From an uncultured Candidatus Melainabacteria bacterium (GTDB lineage: Bacteria; Cyanobacteriota; Vampirovibrionia; Gastranaerophilales; Gastranaerophilaceae): DNA of 64,000 bases. The position numbers and the translations under genes were made by a program. The DNA is taken from positions 124,001-188,000 of the forward strand of contig CAKUZD010000003.1 in the NCBI GenBank assembly GCA_934718275.1, in the 5' to 3' direction. The notes beneath the pieces were generated by a model. It saw only the letters and a list, made by a program, of their open reading frames with translations. It did not search any database and was not told the origin of the DNA. Positions 42,910 through 51,059 of this stretch are shown here, one piece after another (position 1 is the stretch's first letter; each line of letters opens with the position of its first letter).

Positions 42910-42968
42910 CGTAGTAATCTTATTTATAACTATAAGATTACTACGTTTGCTTGTAAACGTAGTTTTTT
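42910..42968 (+). terminator. Two mutually exclusive hairpins, the second a terminator
   Basis: Hairpin 1 is a perfect 14-bp stem (42910-42923 with 42932-42945, 8-base loop). Hairpin 2 is stem CTACGTTT/AAACGTAG (42941-42962) with a 6-base loop followed by T6. They share bases 42941-42945, so forming one excludes the full other. This is the layout of an attenuator between the giant pilin and the 43034 gene. It may also just be a compound terminator. Confidence 0.65.
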
Positions 42969-43033
42969 GCTTGTAAGTTTGTCGTTGCATATTTATGAAT
43001 AGTTTGATATAATTGTCGACAAGAGGTTGTTTT

Positions 43034-43807
43034 ATGCGAATAAACAATGATGTTTCAAGAGTGTTGTTATTAGAGGGGATTGGTTGTACAATTTTTGGTT
43101 GTATTCTGTTATATGTTTATTTTTACACCTCTGATGGGCAAAGTTTCAATTCGGATGATTGGTTGATAATTTTTCTTCTTGTCGGTGTTTCTATAGTCGG
43201 ATATGTTATGATAATTTTTGCAATAATAAAAAGAGTTGTAAATAGGGGTGAAAAATTTTATTTGAAGGCTGTTGATTTTCTATCAGATAGGGTAAGTTTT
43301 TATTTTAATAAGCCTAAATATAATTTTGTTTGTGCATATAGTGATATAAATAATTTGGAAATGGAGCTTCAAACAATATTAGCATTCAATAGAATAGAAG
43401 TGTTTAGCACATTATCTCAAATTATTATACATTTTAATATTTTAAATAACAAAAAATTCTCGCTTACGACTAGTACAATAAATCATACAAATAAAATTTA
43501 TCAGATTTTGGATTGTCGTTATAAAGTAAAAAATTTTTCGTATCAATACACAGGCTATGGAAGTGTAATTCCGTTAGAAGAAAAAATTCAACATTATTTA
43601 GAAACAGGTTGTAAGAAAAAATTTTCAGATAAATCTAAAAATTTAATTAGAGCATTGGCAATTTTTCTTTTTGTTTGTGGGCTTATTCAATTGATTGCTA
43701 AATTGATATTGTTTAATGGTTATAACGATTTCTTATTTTGGACAATTAGCTCAATTCCGATTGTTGCAGCATTTGTGATGTTTATAATTATTTATGAAAA
43801 AAAATAA
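43034..43807 (+). CDS. Membrane protein with PH-like central domain
   Basis: A 257-residue protein starting at ATG 43034 with AAGAGG seven bases before. Two TMs lie at residues ~10-35 and ~45-70, a soluble beta-rich middle (FYLKAVDFLSDRVSFYFNKP; FSLTTSTINHTNKIYQILD) at ~75-190, and two further TMs at the end. The 2TM-domain-2TM layout resembles bacterial PH-domain membrane proteins, but I do not recognise the family. It is reached only through the hairpin pair at 42910 if transcribed with the giant pilin; a terminator follows. Confidence 0.75.
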   Translation: MRINNDVSRVLLLEGIGCTIFGCILLYVYFYTSDGQSFNSDDWLIIFLLVGVSIVGYVMIIFAIIKRVVNRGEKFYLKAVDFLSDRVSFYFNKPKYNFVCAYSDINNLEMELQTILAFNRIEVFSTLSQIIIHFNILNNKKFSLTTSTINHTNKIYQILDCRYKVKNFSYQYTGYGSVIPLEEKIQHYLETGCKKKFSDKSKNLIRALAIFLFVCGLIQLIAKLILFNGYNDFLFWTISSIPIVAAFVMFIIIYEKK

Positions 43808-43844
43808 GTTTAATTTCGTACATATTGCGAATTTAATACAAAAT

Positions 43845-43876
43845 AAAAAAGGACTGGAAAAATCCAATCCTTTTTT
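43845..43876. terminator. Intrinsic terminator
   Basis: Stem GGACTGG/CCAATCC (one mismatch) flanked by A6 and T6, after the 43034 gene. On the minus strand it directly follows the ACCA end of the candidate RNA at 43878-43975. Confidence 0.75.
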
Positions 43877-43877
43877 A

Positions 43878-43975
43878 TGGTGCTGGAGACGAGGCTCGTG
43901 TCTTGTTCGCTCGCATTTAACGGCAATTCCGCATTTTGCTTATTGGACTTTGTCCAATTGCAAAACTGCTCCAGC
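43878..43975 (-). ncRNA. Candidate structured RNA or tRNA relic ending in ACCA
   Basis: On the minus strand a 98-base segment begins GCTGGAG and ends CTCCAGC-ACCA, a perfect 7-bp acceptor-like stem. Inside is a strong hairpin (GCAA-ATTGGAC type, with ATTGGAC/GTCCAAT at 43942-43958) and a CGG-AATTG-CCG stem. The 3' 17 bases match tRNA-Gly(GCC) with one change. It lacks a normal T-loop and anticodon arm, so it is not a functional tRNA. It may be a decayed tRNA or integration scar. A terminator lies right after it. Confidence 0.3.
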
Positions 43976-44033
43976 CTCAGCTCGCTCACGCAACTCGCAA
44001 AAAAGCTTGTTCAATCCACTATCTCTACAAATT

Positions 44034-44063
44034 AAAAAGACCCACCTTTTGGTGAGTCTTTTT
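44034..44063 (-). terminator. Terminator of tRNA-Gly(GCC)
   Basis: On the minus strand GACTCACC/GGTGGGTC pairs (one G-U) with loop AAAA and a U5 tail, three bases after the tRNA. Confidence 0.8.
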
Positions 44064-44065
44064 AA

Positions 44066-44140
44066 TGGAGCGGGAGACGAGGCTCGAACTCGCGACATCC
44101 TCCTTGGCAAGGAGGCATTCTACCACTGAATTACCCCCGC
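44066..44140 (-). tRNA. tRNA-Gly (GCC)
   Basis: 75 bases with encoded CCA. Acceptor GCGGGGG/CTCCCGC (one G-U), anticodon stem CCTCC/GGAGG around loop TTGCCAA (anticodon GCC), T-loop TTCGAGC. Confidence 0.95.
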
Positions 44141-44250
44141 ATCGGGTACTTTTTTATTATTACATGAAAGTTTTTTTTTTGCAAGTGTTTTTTTTATTAA
44201 AAAGTGAAAATTAACCGGTATAAATTGCTAATAATATGATTATATCATCG

Positions 44251-47200
44251 TTATGCAACTTGTTCTTCTTTTTCACTACTATCTAACGAGCGAACATTGA
44301 TATCTAACCTGTCTCCAAATTGCTTCTTCAATATGTTTACGAGTTCATTCGAACTGTCTACCCAAAACATTGAAGCAGCAAGGATTTTTACATCGCCTTC
44401 CAAATCTTTTAGTTTAAATGTAACAGGATCGGAACCGGCATGCTGACATAGAATGTTTTTTAAATACACAACTTCTTCAAATTTAAAATCGTCATGTAGC
44501 GAGATTGTAAATATATTGGAATTGTCTACTGTTTTTACGCTTTCAACCAAAAGAGTAGGTGGTTCATCATCACTTCTTCTGCTTACTTTTCCTGAGATAA
44601 TTACTCTTTGCTCGTTTTGTAAAAAGTCTCCATACTCCTGAATTGTTTTATTAAAAGCAATAACTTCAATTTTGCCGGATAAATCTTCAACTGTAATAAA
44701 TCTAATAAATTTAGTAGGATCTTTTTTGGTAGGGATTTGTTTTACTGTTGTAATTAATCCACAAATTGTAACAATTTTGTCATTTGGCAATTCTGCAATT
44801 TCTGTAATTTTGTGTGTCATTAAGAAAGGTAGCTTGCTCCTAATAGTAGAAAGCGGGTGGCTTGTTACATAAAAACCAAGAAATTCTTTTTCAAAATTTT
44901 GTAGAGTTCTTGCATCATATTCTTCATCAGAGCCGGATAATTGAAATTTTGCATCTTCAATTGCAGAAGAATCTCCAAGCATATCAAACAAACTACCTTG
45001 TCCGGATTCTTTTGCTTTGGATTCTTTTGAGGCTGTAGCGGTAATATATTCAATATTATCCATTAACTGTTTTCTGCTTTTTTCAATAGATGCAAATGCT
45101 CCTGCCTTAATTAGACCTTCCAATGTTTTTTTATTGGAACATTTTGTATCAAGTCTTTTTATATAATCATAAATTGATTTATATTCTCCATTTTCTTCGC
45201 GTTCTTTGATAATATCTTCAATAACCGCTTCTCCGACTTGTTTAATAGAGGCTAATCCGAAACGAATATTTTTACCATCCGGTGCGTATTCTAAGAATGA
45301 TTTATTTATGTCGGGAGGAAGAACCTTTATACCGTATTTTAAAGCTTCTTCAATATATGCTTGAGTTTTTTCTTGATCACCGGCAACACTCGATAATAAT
45401 GCAGATAAATATTCTACAGGGTAATGACATTTTAAATATGCTGTTTGATAAGACACAAAGGCATAAGCGGATGAGTGTGCACGGTTAAAGCAATAAGCGG
45501 CAAAGTTTTGAATTTGGTTAAACAGTTTTTTTGCATCTTCTGCTTTCATTCCATATTTTGCAGAGCCTTCAATAAGCTTTCCTTCTTGTGCAGCCATGGC
45601 AGCCGGATCTTTATGACCCATCATACGGCGTACTTGGTCGGCTTGTCCCAATGAATAGTCTGCCATAACCTGAAATATTTGCATGATTTGTTCTTGGTAA
45701 ACCATAGTTCCGTAAGTGTCTTTTAGGATTGGTTCAAGTCTCGGGTGCGCATAAGTAATCGCTTGACGGCCATGTTTTCTTTCTACGAAATCATCAACCA
45801 TGCCTGAACCAAGCGGGCCGGGTCTAAACAAAGCAACCAAGGCTCCCAAATCTTCAAAAACATCGGGTTTAAGTTTTTTTACCAAACTCGTCATACCGGA
45901 AGATTCAAGTTGAAAAACTCCAACGGTCTCTCCTCGGACAAGCATGTCATAAGTCGGCTTGTCATCAAGTGGGATGTGGTTAATATCAACATCAATTCCT
46001 TGACACTTTTTGATTAGTTTAACTGTTTTATGAATCATTGTAAGGTTACGCAAACCCAAAAAGTCCATTTTTAACAGTTTCATTTTTTCAAGAATTTCAC
46101 GGTGATATTGTGTAATAATAATTCCGTCTTTGGAAGGTTGAACCGGAACGATTTGGTCTAATGGTTTGTAAGAGATGATTACACCGGCAGCATGCATTCC
46201 TATACCACATTTAATTCCTTCAACACATTTTGCGGTGTCTATTACTCTTTTGATTTCAGAATCTTCATCATAAAGTCTTTTTAGTTCAGAGCCTTCAATC
46301 ATTGAACTTTCAATTGTATCTTCAATTAAAGAAGCAGTTTTGTTGCTTTTGGCATATTCCATTCCAAAAACTCTAGCAACGCTTTTGAATGCGTTTCTTG
46401 CCGCAAGTGTACTGAATGTGATAATTTGACAAACTTTATCTGCTCCATATTTATCAACAACATAGTCAATAACTTCTCCTCGTTTTTCAATACAAAAGTC
46501 TGTATCTATATCGGGCATGCTGAAACGTTCAGGGTTTAAGAATCTTTCAAACAATAGGTGGTGGCGAATTGGGTCAAGGTCTGTAATGTCAAGAGCATAG
46601 GCAACAACCGAGCCGGCTGCCGAACCTCTCCCCGGACCTACCGGAATATCATGTGTTTTGGCAAAGTGTATAAAATCCCACGTAATCAAAAAGTATGCAG
46701 AAAATCCCATCTTTTCAATGATGCCTAATTCATATTTTACGCGTTCTTTTAATTCAGGGGTAATATTTTCTTCACCATATTTGCGCTTCAAGCCTTGCAT
46801 AACAAGTTCTTCAAGGTAAGAATCTGTTGTGTGATTTGGAGGAACTTTGAAATCAGGTAACGGAGCTTCCCATTTAATTGTAACGTGGCACTGTTCTGCA
46901 ATATCAACGGTGTTTTTTATACATTGATTGAATGTGTCTGAATCCATCCATTTGAAAGCATCACGCATTTCCGAGACTGTTTTGACATAGAATTCATTGT
47001 TTGGGAAGTGGAAACGATTTTCTTCGTCTTTCATAGACTGAGTTTGCATACAAAGAAGTGTGTCATGCCAATCGGCATCCTCTTTTTTTAAATAGTGAGA
47101 ATCGTTTGTGATGACCATTTTTATATCAAGTTCTTTGGCTATTTTTATCAAATCAGGGTTAGTTCGTTTTTGATCTTCCAGTCCGTGGTCTTGAAGTTCT

Positions 47201-47721
47201 ATATAGTAGTCATCTCCAAATAAATCTTTAAAGCGTTTTGCTGTGGCTTTTGCTTCTTCATAATTTCCTTTTAAAAGGTTTTGTAAAACTTCACCACCTA
47301 AACATGCAGAACAGCAAATTAAACCTTCATGGTGCTTTTCCAAAAGTTCAAAATTTATTCTCGGTTTCATATAAAAACCTTTGCATGCTGCATCAGATGC
47401 AAGCTTTACAAGGTTCATGTAGCCGGTGTTGTTTTTTGCTAAAAGAATAAGGTGATACCTTGGGTTGTTATGAGGGTCTCTTTCCGACAAATCTCCGCTA
47501 TGCATGTAAAATTCACAGCCAATAATTGGTTTGATACCTGCTTCTTTAGCTTCCAAATATAAATCTAACGCACCGTACATAACTCCGTGGTCAGTTATGG
47601 CTACTGCAGGCATGTTGTTTTCTTTTGCAAATTTACATAATTCTTTTAGTTTTATTGCACCGTCTAACAGAGAAAACTCACTGTGTAAGTGTAACGGAAC
47701 AAATTGTGTATTTCCATCCAT
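44251..47721 (-). CDS. dnaE: DNA polymerase III alpha subunit
   Basis: A 1156-residue replicative polymerase. The PHP domain starts FVPLHLHSEFSLLDGAIKL. The palm has GPGRGSAAGSVVAYAL and the catalytic FSMPDIDTDF. The fingers, tandem HhH motifs, OB domain (KIVTICGLITTVKQIPTKK) and a short C-terminal domain complete a DnaE1-type subunit. Length is standard. No ribosome site is seen; an extended -10 (TGT-TAAAAT) ends seven bases before the ATG, so the mRNA is probably leaderless. No other replisome gene is adjacent. Confidence 0.97.
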   Translation of the reverse strand: MDGNTQFVPLHLHSEFSLLDGAIKLKELCKFAKENNMPAVAITDHGVMYGALDLYLEAKEAGIKPIIGCEFYMHSGDLSERDPHNNPRYHLILLAKNNTGYMNLVKLASDAACKGFYMKPRINFELLEKHHEGLICCSACLGGEVLQNLLKGNYEEAKATAKRFKDLFGDDYYIELQDHGLEDQKRTNPDLIKIAKELDIKMVITNDSHYLKKEDADWHDTLLCMQTQSMKDEENRFHFPNNEFYVKTVSEMRDAFKWMDSDTFNQCIKNTVDIAEQCHVTIKWEAPLPDFKVPPNHTTDSYLEELVMQGLKRKYGEENITPELKERVKYELGIIEKMGFSAYFLITWDFIHFAKTHDIPVGPGRGSAAGSVVAYALDITDLDPIRHHLLFERFLNPERFSMPDIDTDFCIEKRGEVIDYVVDKYGADKVCQIITFSTLAARNAFKSVARVFGMEYAKSNKTASLIEDTIESSMIEGSELKRLYDEDSEIKRVIDTAKCVEGIKCGIGMHAAGVIISYKPLDQIVPVQPSKDGIIITQYHREILEKMKLLKMDFLGLRNLTMIHKTVKLIKKCQGIDVDINHIPLDDKPTYDMLVRGETVGVFQLESSGMTSLVKKLKPDVFEDLGALVALFRPGPLGSGMVDDFVERKHGRQAITYAHPRLEPILKDTYGTMVYQEQIMQIFQVMADYSLGQADQVRRMMGHKDPAAMAAQEGKLIEGSAKYGMKAEDAKKLFNQIQNFAAYCFNRAHSSAYAFVSYQTAYLKCHYPVEYLSALLSSVAGDQEKTQAYIEEALKYGIKVLPPDINKSFLEYAPDGKNIRFGLASIKQVGEAVIEDIIKEREENGEYKSIYDYIKRLDTKCSNKKTLEGLIKAGAFASIEKSRKQLMDNIEYITATASKESKAKESGQGSLFDMLGDSSAIEDAKFQLSGSDEEYDARTLQNFEKEFLGFYVTSHPLSTIRSKLPFLMTHKITEIAELPNDKIVTICGLITTVKQIPTKKDPTKFIRFITVEDLSGKIEVIAFNKTIQEYGDFLQNEQRVIISGKVSRRSDDEPPTLLVESVKTVDNSNIFTISLHDDFKFEEVVYLKNILCQHAGSDPVTFKLKDLEGDVKILAASMFWVDSSNELVNILKKQFGDRLDINVRSLDSSEKEEQVA

Positions 47722-47737
47722 AATTTCGATTTTAACA
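47722..47737 (-). promoter_or_regulatory. Extended -10 seven bases before dnaE ATG (leaderless)
   Basis: TGT-TAAAAT on the minus strand (47729-47737), spacer of 7, then ATG 47721. The layout TAAAATCG..ATTATG recurs at the histidine kinase gene at 54590. Confidence 0.5.
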
Positions 47738-47819
47738 CAAGTTTTGTTTAAAAAGCTTTGAATGTTAATTTATATTTATGAAAAGTTTTATTTGTTTTTA
47801 ATATAAAAATATTTTAATC

Positions 47820-47848
47820 TTGAAAATCTTTGTAAAATATGCCATAAT
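47820..47848 (+). promoter_or_regulatory. Promoter of poly-G leader cassette, copy 2
   Basis: TTGAAA (47820-47825), 17-base spacer, CATAAT (47843-47848), identical in hexamers and spacing to copy 1 at 12079. Confidence 0.65.
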
Positions 47849-47880
47849 ATAAAATGTAACATTTAAAAAGAGAGGATTTT

Positions 47881-47934
47881 ATGGAAAAGAAAGGATTAGA
47901 GTTTGTTCTCGGGGGGGGGGCAATCGCTGTATAA
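47881..47934 (+). CDS. 17-residue leader ORF with G10 tract (copy 2)
   Basis: With ten Gs (47911-47920) the ORF reads MEKKGLEFVLGGGAIAV then TAA. GAGAGG precedes the ATG, and the complementary CCTCTC follows the stop. With one extra G the frame reads on through GNRCITSRNHDF to a TAA at 48093, about 70 codons in all. The 20 codons after the tract match copy 1 with several synonymous changes (CAT/CAC, GAA/GAG, CTG/TTA), suggesting protein-level selection in the shifted frame. Here the shifted frame ends in repeat-derived sequence before reaching the pilin at 48157, so this copy looks cut off from its pilin. Confidence 0.5.
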   Translation: MEKKGLEFVLGGGAIAV

Positions 47935-47959
47935 CCTCTCGTAATCACGATTTTAACCT

Positions 47960-48089
47960 GTTTGAGATATTAAAAAACTCGTTTTTTTATGAGGAAGTTT
48001 TAAAAAGATTTTTCGCTCTGCTAAGAATGGTAGAGTCTGTCACTCTGAATTTGATTCAGAGTCTATTTGTGCTGCCTGATTTTATGCAC
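47960..48089. repeat. Dispersed-repeat relic between leader cassette and pilin
   Basis: GATTTTTCGCTCTGCTAAGA and GTCACTCTGAATTTGATTCA at 48007-48058 resemble GATTCTTCGCTCCGCTCAGA at 49069-49088 and pieces near 35190. No independent gene is seen in 47935-48156. Confidence 0.45.
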
Positions 48090-48118
48090 TTGTAAAAGAA
48101 TTGAAAATAGTATATAAT
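48090..48118 (+). promoter_or_regulatory. Promoter of the 48157 pilin gene
   Basis: TTGTAA (48090-48095), 17-base spacer, TATAAT (48113-48118), 38 bases before the TTG start. Confidence 0.65.
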
Positions 48119-48156
48119 GGGAAGTAATACATCACAAAATAAGAAAGAGGTAAAAA

Positions 48157-49029
48157 TTGAAATTATTTAAGAAAGAGCAAGGGAGTTTTGGCGAAGTTAA
48201 AGAAGTATCTGCATTATCAGATTTTTGTTGTTTGGAGAAATGTTACGGTTTTATGCGGAGTGTTCTTAATAAGAGAAATAGAGAAGGAGGCTTTACTTTA
48301 GCTGAAGTTTTAATCACTCTTGGTATTATTGGTGTTGTAGCAGCTATGACTATGCCTGCCTTAATACATAGTTATCAACAAAAGGTTTTGCAAGTTCAGT
48401 TTAAGAAATTTTATGCAACATTTTCTAATGCCATAAAATATGTTCAAGCCACAAATGGCACACCTATGGGCTGCTATTATTGGGATGTAAATCCTTACGC
48501 ATCAAATCCTGATAAGTGTGCTAGTCGAAATGATTATGGAACATGTACAAGTTGGACATTGAGTGATGGTTCGCCATTACCTAGAGATTATAATGGTGAA
48601 ATGTCAGATTGCAGACAATTTGGCGATAGTTTAATGAAAGCATTAAATACAATAAAATTTTGTGAAAGTAATGCATTGGCAAATGGTTGTCTAACAGACA
48701 AGCATCGTGGGCTTGATAAAGTAAAAAAAGAGCAAAATCCCGAAAATGAGTATGACCCCAATACAACTTTTAGTGACAGTCCTATGAAAAATAGATATCC
48801 TGCATTTGTAACAGCAGATGGTACAATATATGTAAGATATAGTTCCATGTCAGCTAATCCGGAATTTTGGGTTGATATAAATGGAGCCAAAGCACCGAAT
48901 AAATATGGATATGATATATTTATATTTGATTTGGTTGGAAATGCCACAGATGGCGTTACAAGGATTAAGCAAGCTAATGCTATGATTGAAAAAGGCGGAA
49001 AAACATTTAATGAAATGTTGAAGAAATAA
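48157..49029 (+). CDS. Type IV pilin-like protein, long leader
   Basis: A 290-residue prepilin with TTG start 48157, preceded by AAAGAGG. A 45-residue leader rich in Cys, Lys and Glu ends NREGG before FTLAEVLITLGIIGVVAAMTM, with Gly at -1 and Glu at +5. The globular part has several cysteine pairs (CYYWD; CASRNDYGTC; CRQFGD; CESNALANGC) and the shared C-terminal block WVDINGAKAPNKYGYDIFIFD. It has its own strong promoter, so it does not depend on the poly-G cassette 220 bases upstream. Probable pilus or pseudopilus subunit. Confidence 0.87.
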   Translation: MKLFKKEQGSFGEVKEVSALSDFCCLEKCYGFMRSVLNKRNREGGFTLAEVLITLGIIGVVAAMTMPALIHSYQQKVLQVQFKKFYATFSNAIKYVQATNGTPMGCYYWDVNPYASNPDKCASRNDYGTCTSWTLSDGSPLPRDYNGEMSDCRQFGDSLMKALNTIKFCESNALANGCLTDKHRGLDKVKKEQNPENEYDPNTTFSDSPMKNRYPAFVTADGTIYVRYSSMSANPEFWVDINGAKAPNKYGYDIFIFDLVGNATDGVTRIKQANAMIEKGGKTFNEMLKK

Positions 49030-49117
49030 CAATTTACTCGTCATGTTTGAGTGCATGGTTGATTAGCAGATTCTTCGCTCCGCTCAGAATGACTATAAAA
49101 TGCTATTGTTTTATCTA

Positions 49118-51046
49118 TTAAAACAATGGTTGAAAAATTAAATCAATATATTCTTGGTATTTCTCAGGTTCAAAAAATGCAATCGAAAATTCTGCACAAT
49201 TAAGCCCTAATTGTTGCGCTTCCGGAACTTTAATAGGAGGACCTGCCGGAGTTGAACGACTTGGGTTTTGTGGGTTAGAAATTACGCCTGTGCTTCTTAA
49301 TAACGTTATGAGTAGAGATTTTTCTTTAACTTCATATTCTGTTAAACCCTGTGTGATAACACCAAAGCCCTGTGAGCCAACGTATCTTTGCATTGGTGCA
49401 AAATTGGTTTTTACTTCAATCCCTTTTGTTTTTGGAAGGTGGTCGCGCATATTATAATTTGCATCAAATTTTCGTTTTATAATAGTATTCATGTCCTCTG
49501 AATATGTTTCTGTAACTAAGTTTTTTAACGTAAATTTAACCTGCCACAAGTAGTTTTTTAATTTATTATCCCATTCAATTTTAAAATTAATTGTTTTGCC
49601 AAATTCAGTTTGTACATCAAAAAAGCTTGTTTTGATTATATTATTTTTGAAGGAATAAATTTCTGCTGTTTCTCCATTATCATTTTCAACGGCACCAAAG
49701 TTGTATGTATCTCCTTCATCCTTAAAACGTACAAATTCTATTTGAACTCTTTGCTTATTATTATTTGTTAGGAAAATTTTACCATTTTTTACTTCAAGTT
49801 TTAAATCACTTTTAATTGTTGGAAAGAACTTCATTGTATAGATTTCCGTGAAATCTTCTGTAACAGGTATCTTTTGAGTATTATATAGTAAAGAATTTTC
49901 TACCCCAAGATTTTTTGAAATTACTTTATATTCAGGAATAAGCTCTTTACTAGTCATAATTGGAGTTTTGAATTTATATTTAAGTCTGAGTTCTTCAATA
50001 ATTGTGTTGGCAATTTGTATGATTTTTTCGTAACGAGTGATATTTTCTCGATGAACCAAATCTGTAGAACATCCGCAAATTCCGTCATGTGCTTGGTTTT
50101 TTAATAATAATTTATATGCGTATGTAATAATTGAATTGTATTCAGAACCGTATTTTTGCTGTAATTTATTTGCTTGTTCCAGCAAATAAGTGCATTTTAT
50201 GTTATATTGTTTAAGTTTTAGTCTGGCTGAATATGCTCCTTGTAAAATAAATGTTTTACTATTGTCTCTAAGCTCCTCATTCCATTCAAATTGCGAAAAA
50301 TTATTTTTTACCAATTCAAAATATTCAAACAAATTTGATACTTTAATTTCATAATCTTCAAGTAATTCATTTACTTTAGTTATCTGCTCTAAAATGTCAG
50401 GTTCTATTCCCAAATGGTCTGCCCCTATTGGTAATAATAAATAATCCCCTGATTTTTCCGCAATTTTATCAAGATTGTTTTTTAGCCATTCAGCTTTTTG
50501 TTCAATGGTCATATCGGTAGAAAATATGTCCATAAAATAGCCGCGAATCAGGTTTACTGTATCAATTCCGTTAAATCTAAATTCTGAAGGAATATCTCCA
50601 CAACCGCGCCATACAACGCATTTATTAATTCCAAATTTTTTGAAAATGTGTGGAATATTTTGACTGTGTCCGAATGTGTCTGCAAGATATCCTATAAAAT
50701 CAGTACATCCAAAGTCTTTTGATATTTGAAGCCCAATTTCTAAATTTTTTTCAAACGCCGTTTTATCTGTTAAAAACTCATCAACAAGTGTATAGCAAGG
50801 TCCTATAAAAAGTTTCTTTTCGGCTATAAATTTTCTTACAATATTTTCTTTTTCAGGTCTTATTTCGAGGTAATCCAATAATGCGCTTACTTGACCGTCA
50901 AAATAGAATGATGGTATTTTGTCATTTTCTAGTAAATTTAAAACATTATCAAACACTCTAAGAAGTCTTAATCTGAAAATTTCAAATTCTCTATACCATT
51001 CTCTATCCCAATGTGTGTGTAAATATGCTATAACCTTTTTTTTCAT
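49118..51046 (-). CDS. GH38-family alpha-mannosidase
   Basis: A 642-residue glycoside hydrolase. The N-terminal catalytic barrel shows HTHWDREWYREFE (zinc His and Asp), FYFDGQ, and GYLADTFGHSQNIPHIFKKFGI with the nucleophile Asp at about residue 123. The middle helical domain has NQAHDGICGCSTDLVHRE. The beta C-terminal part is shorter than usual (family members often have 800-1000 residues), with no premature-stop sign. No signal peptide, so a cytoplasmic enzyme that would trim alpha-mannosides. It lies 13 bases after the PilB-like ATPase gene on the same strand, with an unclear functional link. Confidence 0.88.
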   Translation of the reverse strand: MKKKVIAYLHTHWDREWYREFEIFRLRLLRVFDNVLNLLENDKIPSFYFDGQVSALLDYLEIRPEKENIVRKFIAEKKLFIGPCYTLVDEFLTDKTAFEKNLEIGLQISKDFGCTDFIGYLADTFGHSQNIPHIFKKFGINKCVVWRGCGDIPSEFRFNGIDTVNLIRGYFMDIFSTDMTIEQKAEWLKNNLDKIAEKSGDYLLLPIGADHLGIEPDILEQITKVNELLEDYEIKVSNLFEYFELVKNNFSQFEWNEELRDNSKTFILQGAYSARLKLKQYNIKCTYLLEQANKLQQKYGSEYNSIITYAYKLLLKNQAHDGICGCSTDLVHRENITRYEKIIQIANTIIEELRLKYKFKTPIMTSKELIPEYKVISKNLGVENSLLYNTQKIPVTEDFTEIYTMKFFPTIKSDLKLEVKNGKIFLTNNNKQRVQIEFVRFKDEGDTYNFGAVENDNGETAEIYSFKNNIIKTSFFDVQTEFGKTINFKIEWDNKLKNYLWQVKFTLKNLVTETYSEDMNTIIKRKFDANYNMRDHLPKTKGIEVKTNFAPMQRYVGSQGFGVITQGLTEYEVKEKSLLITLLRSTGVISNPQNPSRSTPAGPPIKVPEAQQLGLNCAEFSIAFFEPEKYQEYIDLIFQPLF

Positions 51047-51059
51047 AATTTTATAATTC

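Noticed and set aside
43794..44129. 111-codon ORF ending GAGDEARTRDILLGKEAFYH
   Set aside because: It runs through a terminator, the tRNA relic and the antisense of tRNA-Gly; no ribosome site.
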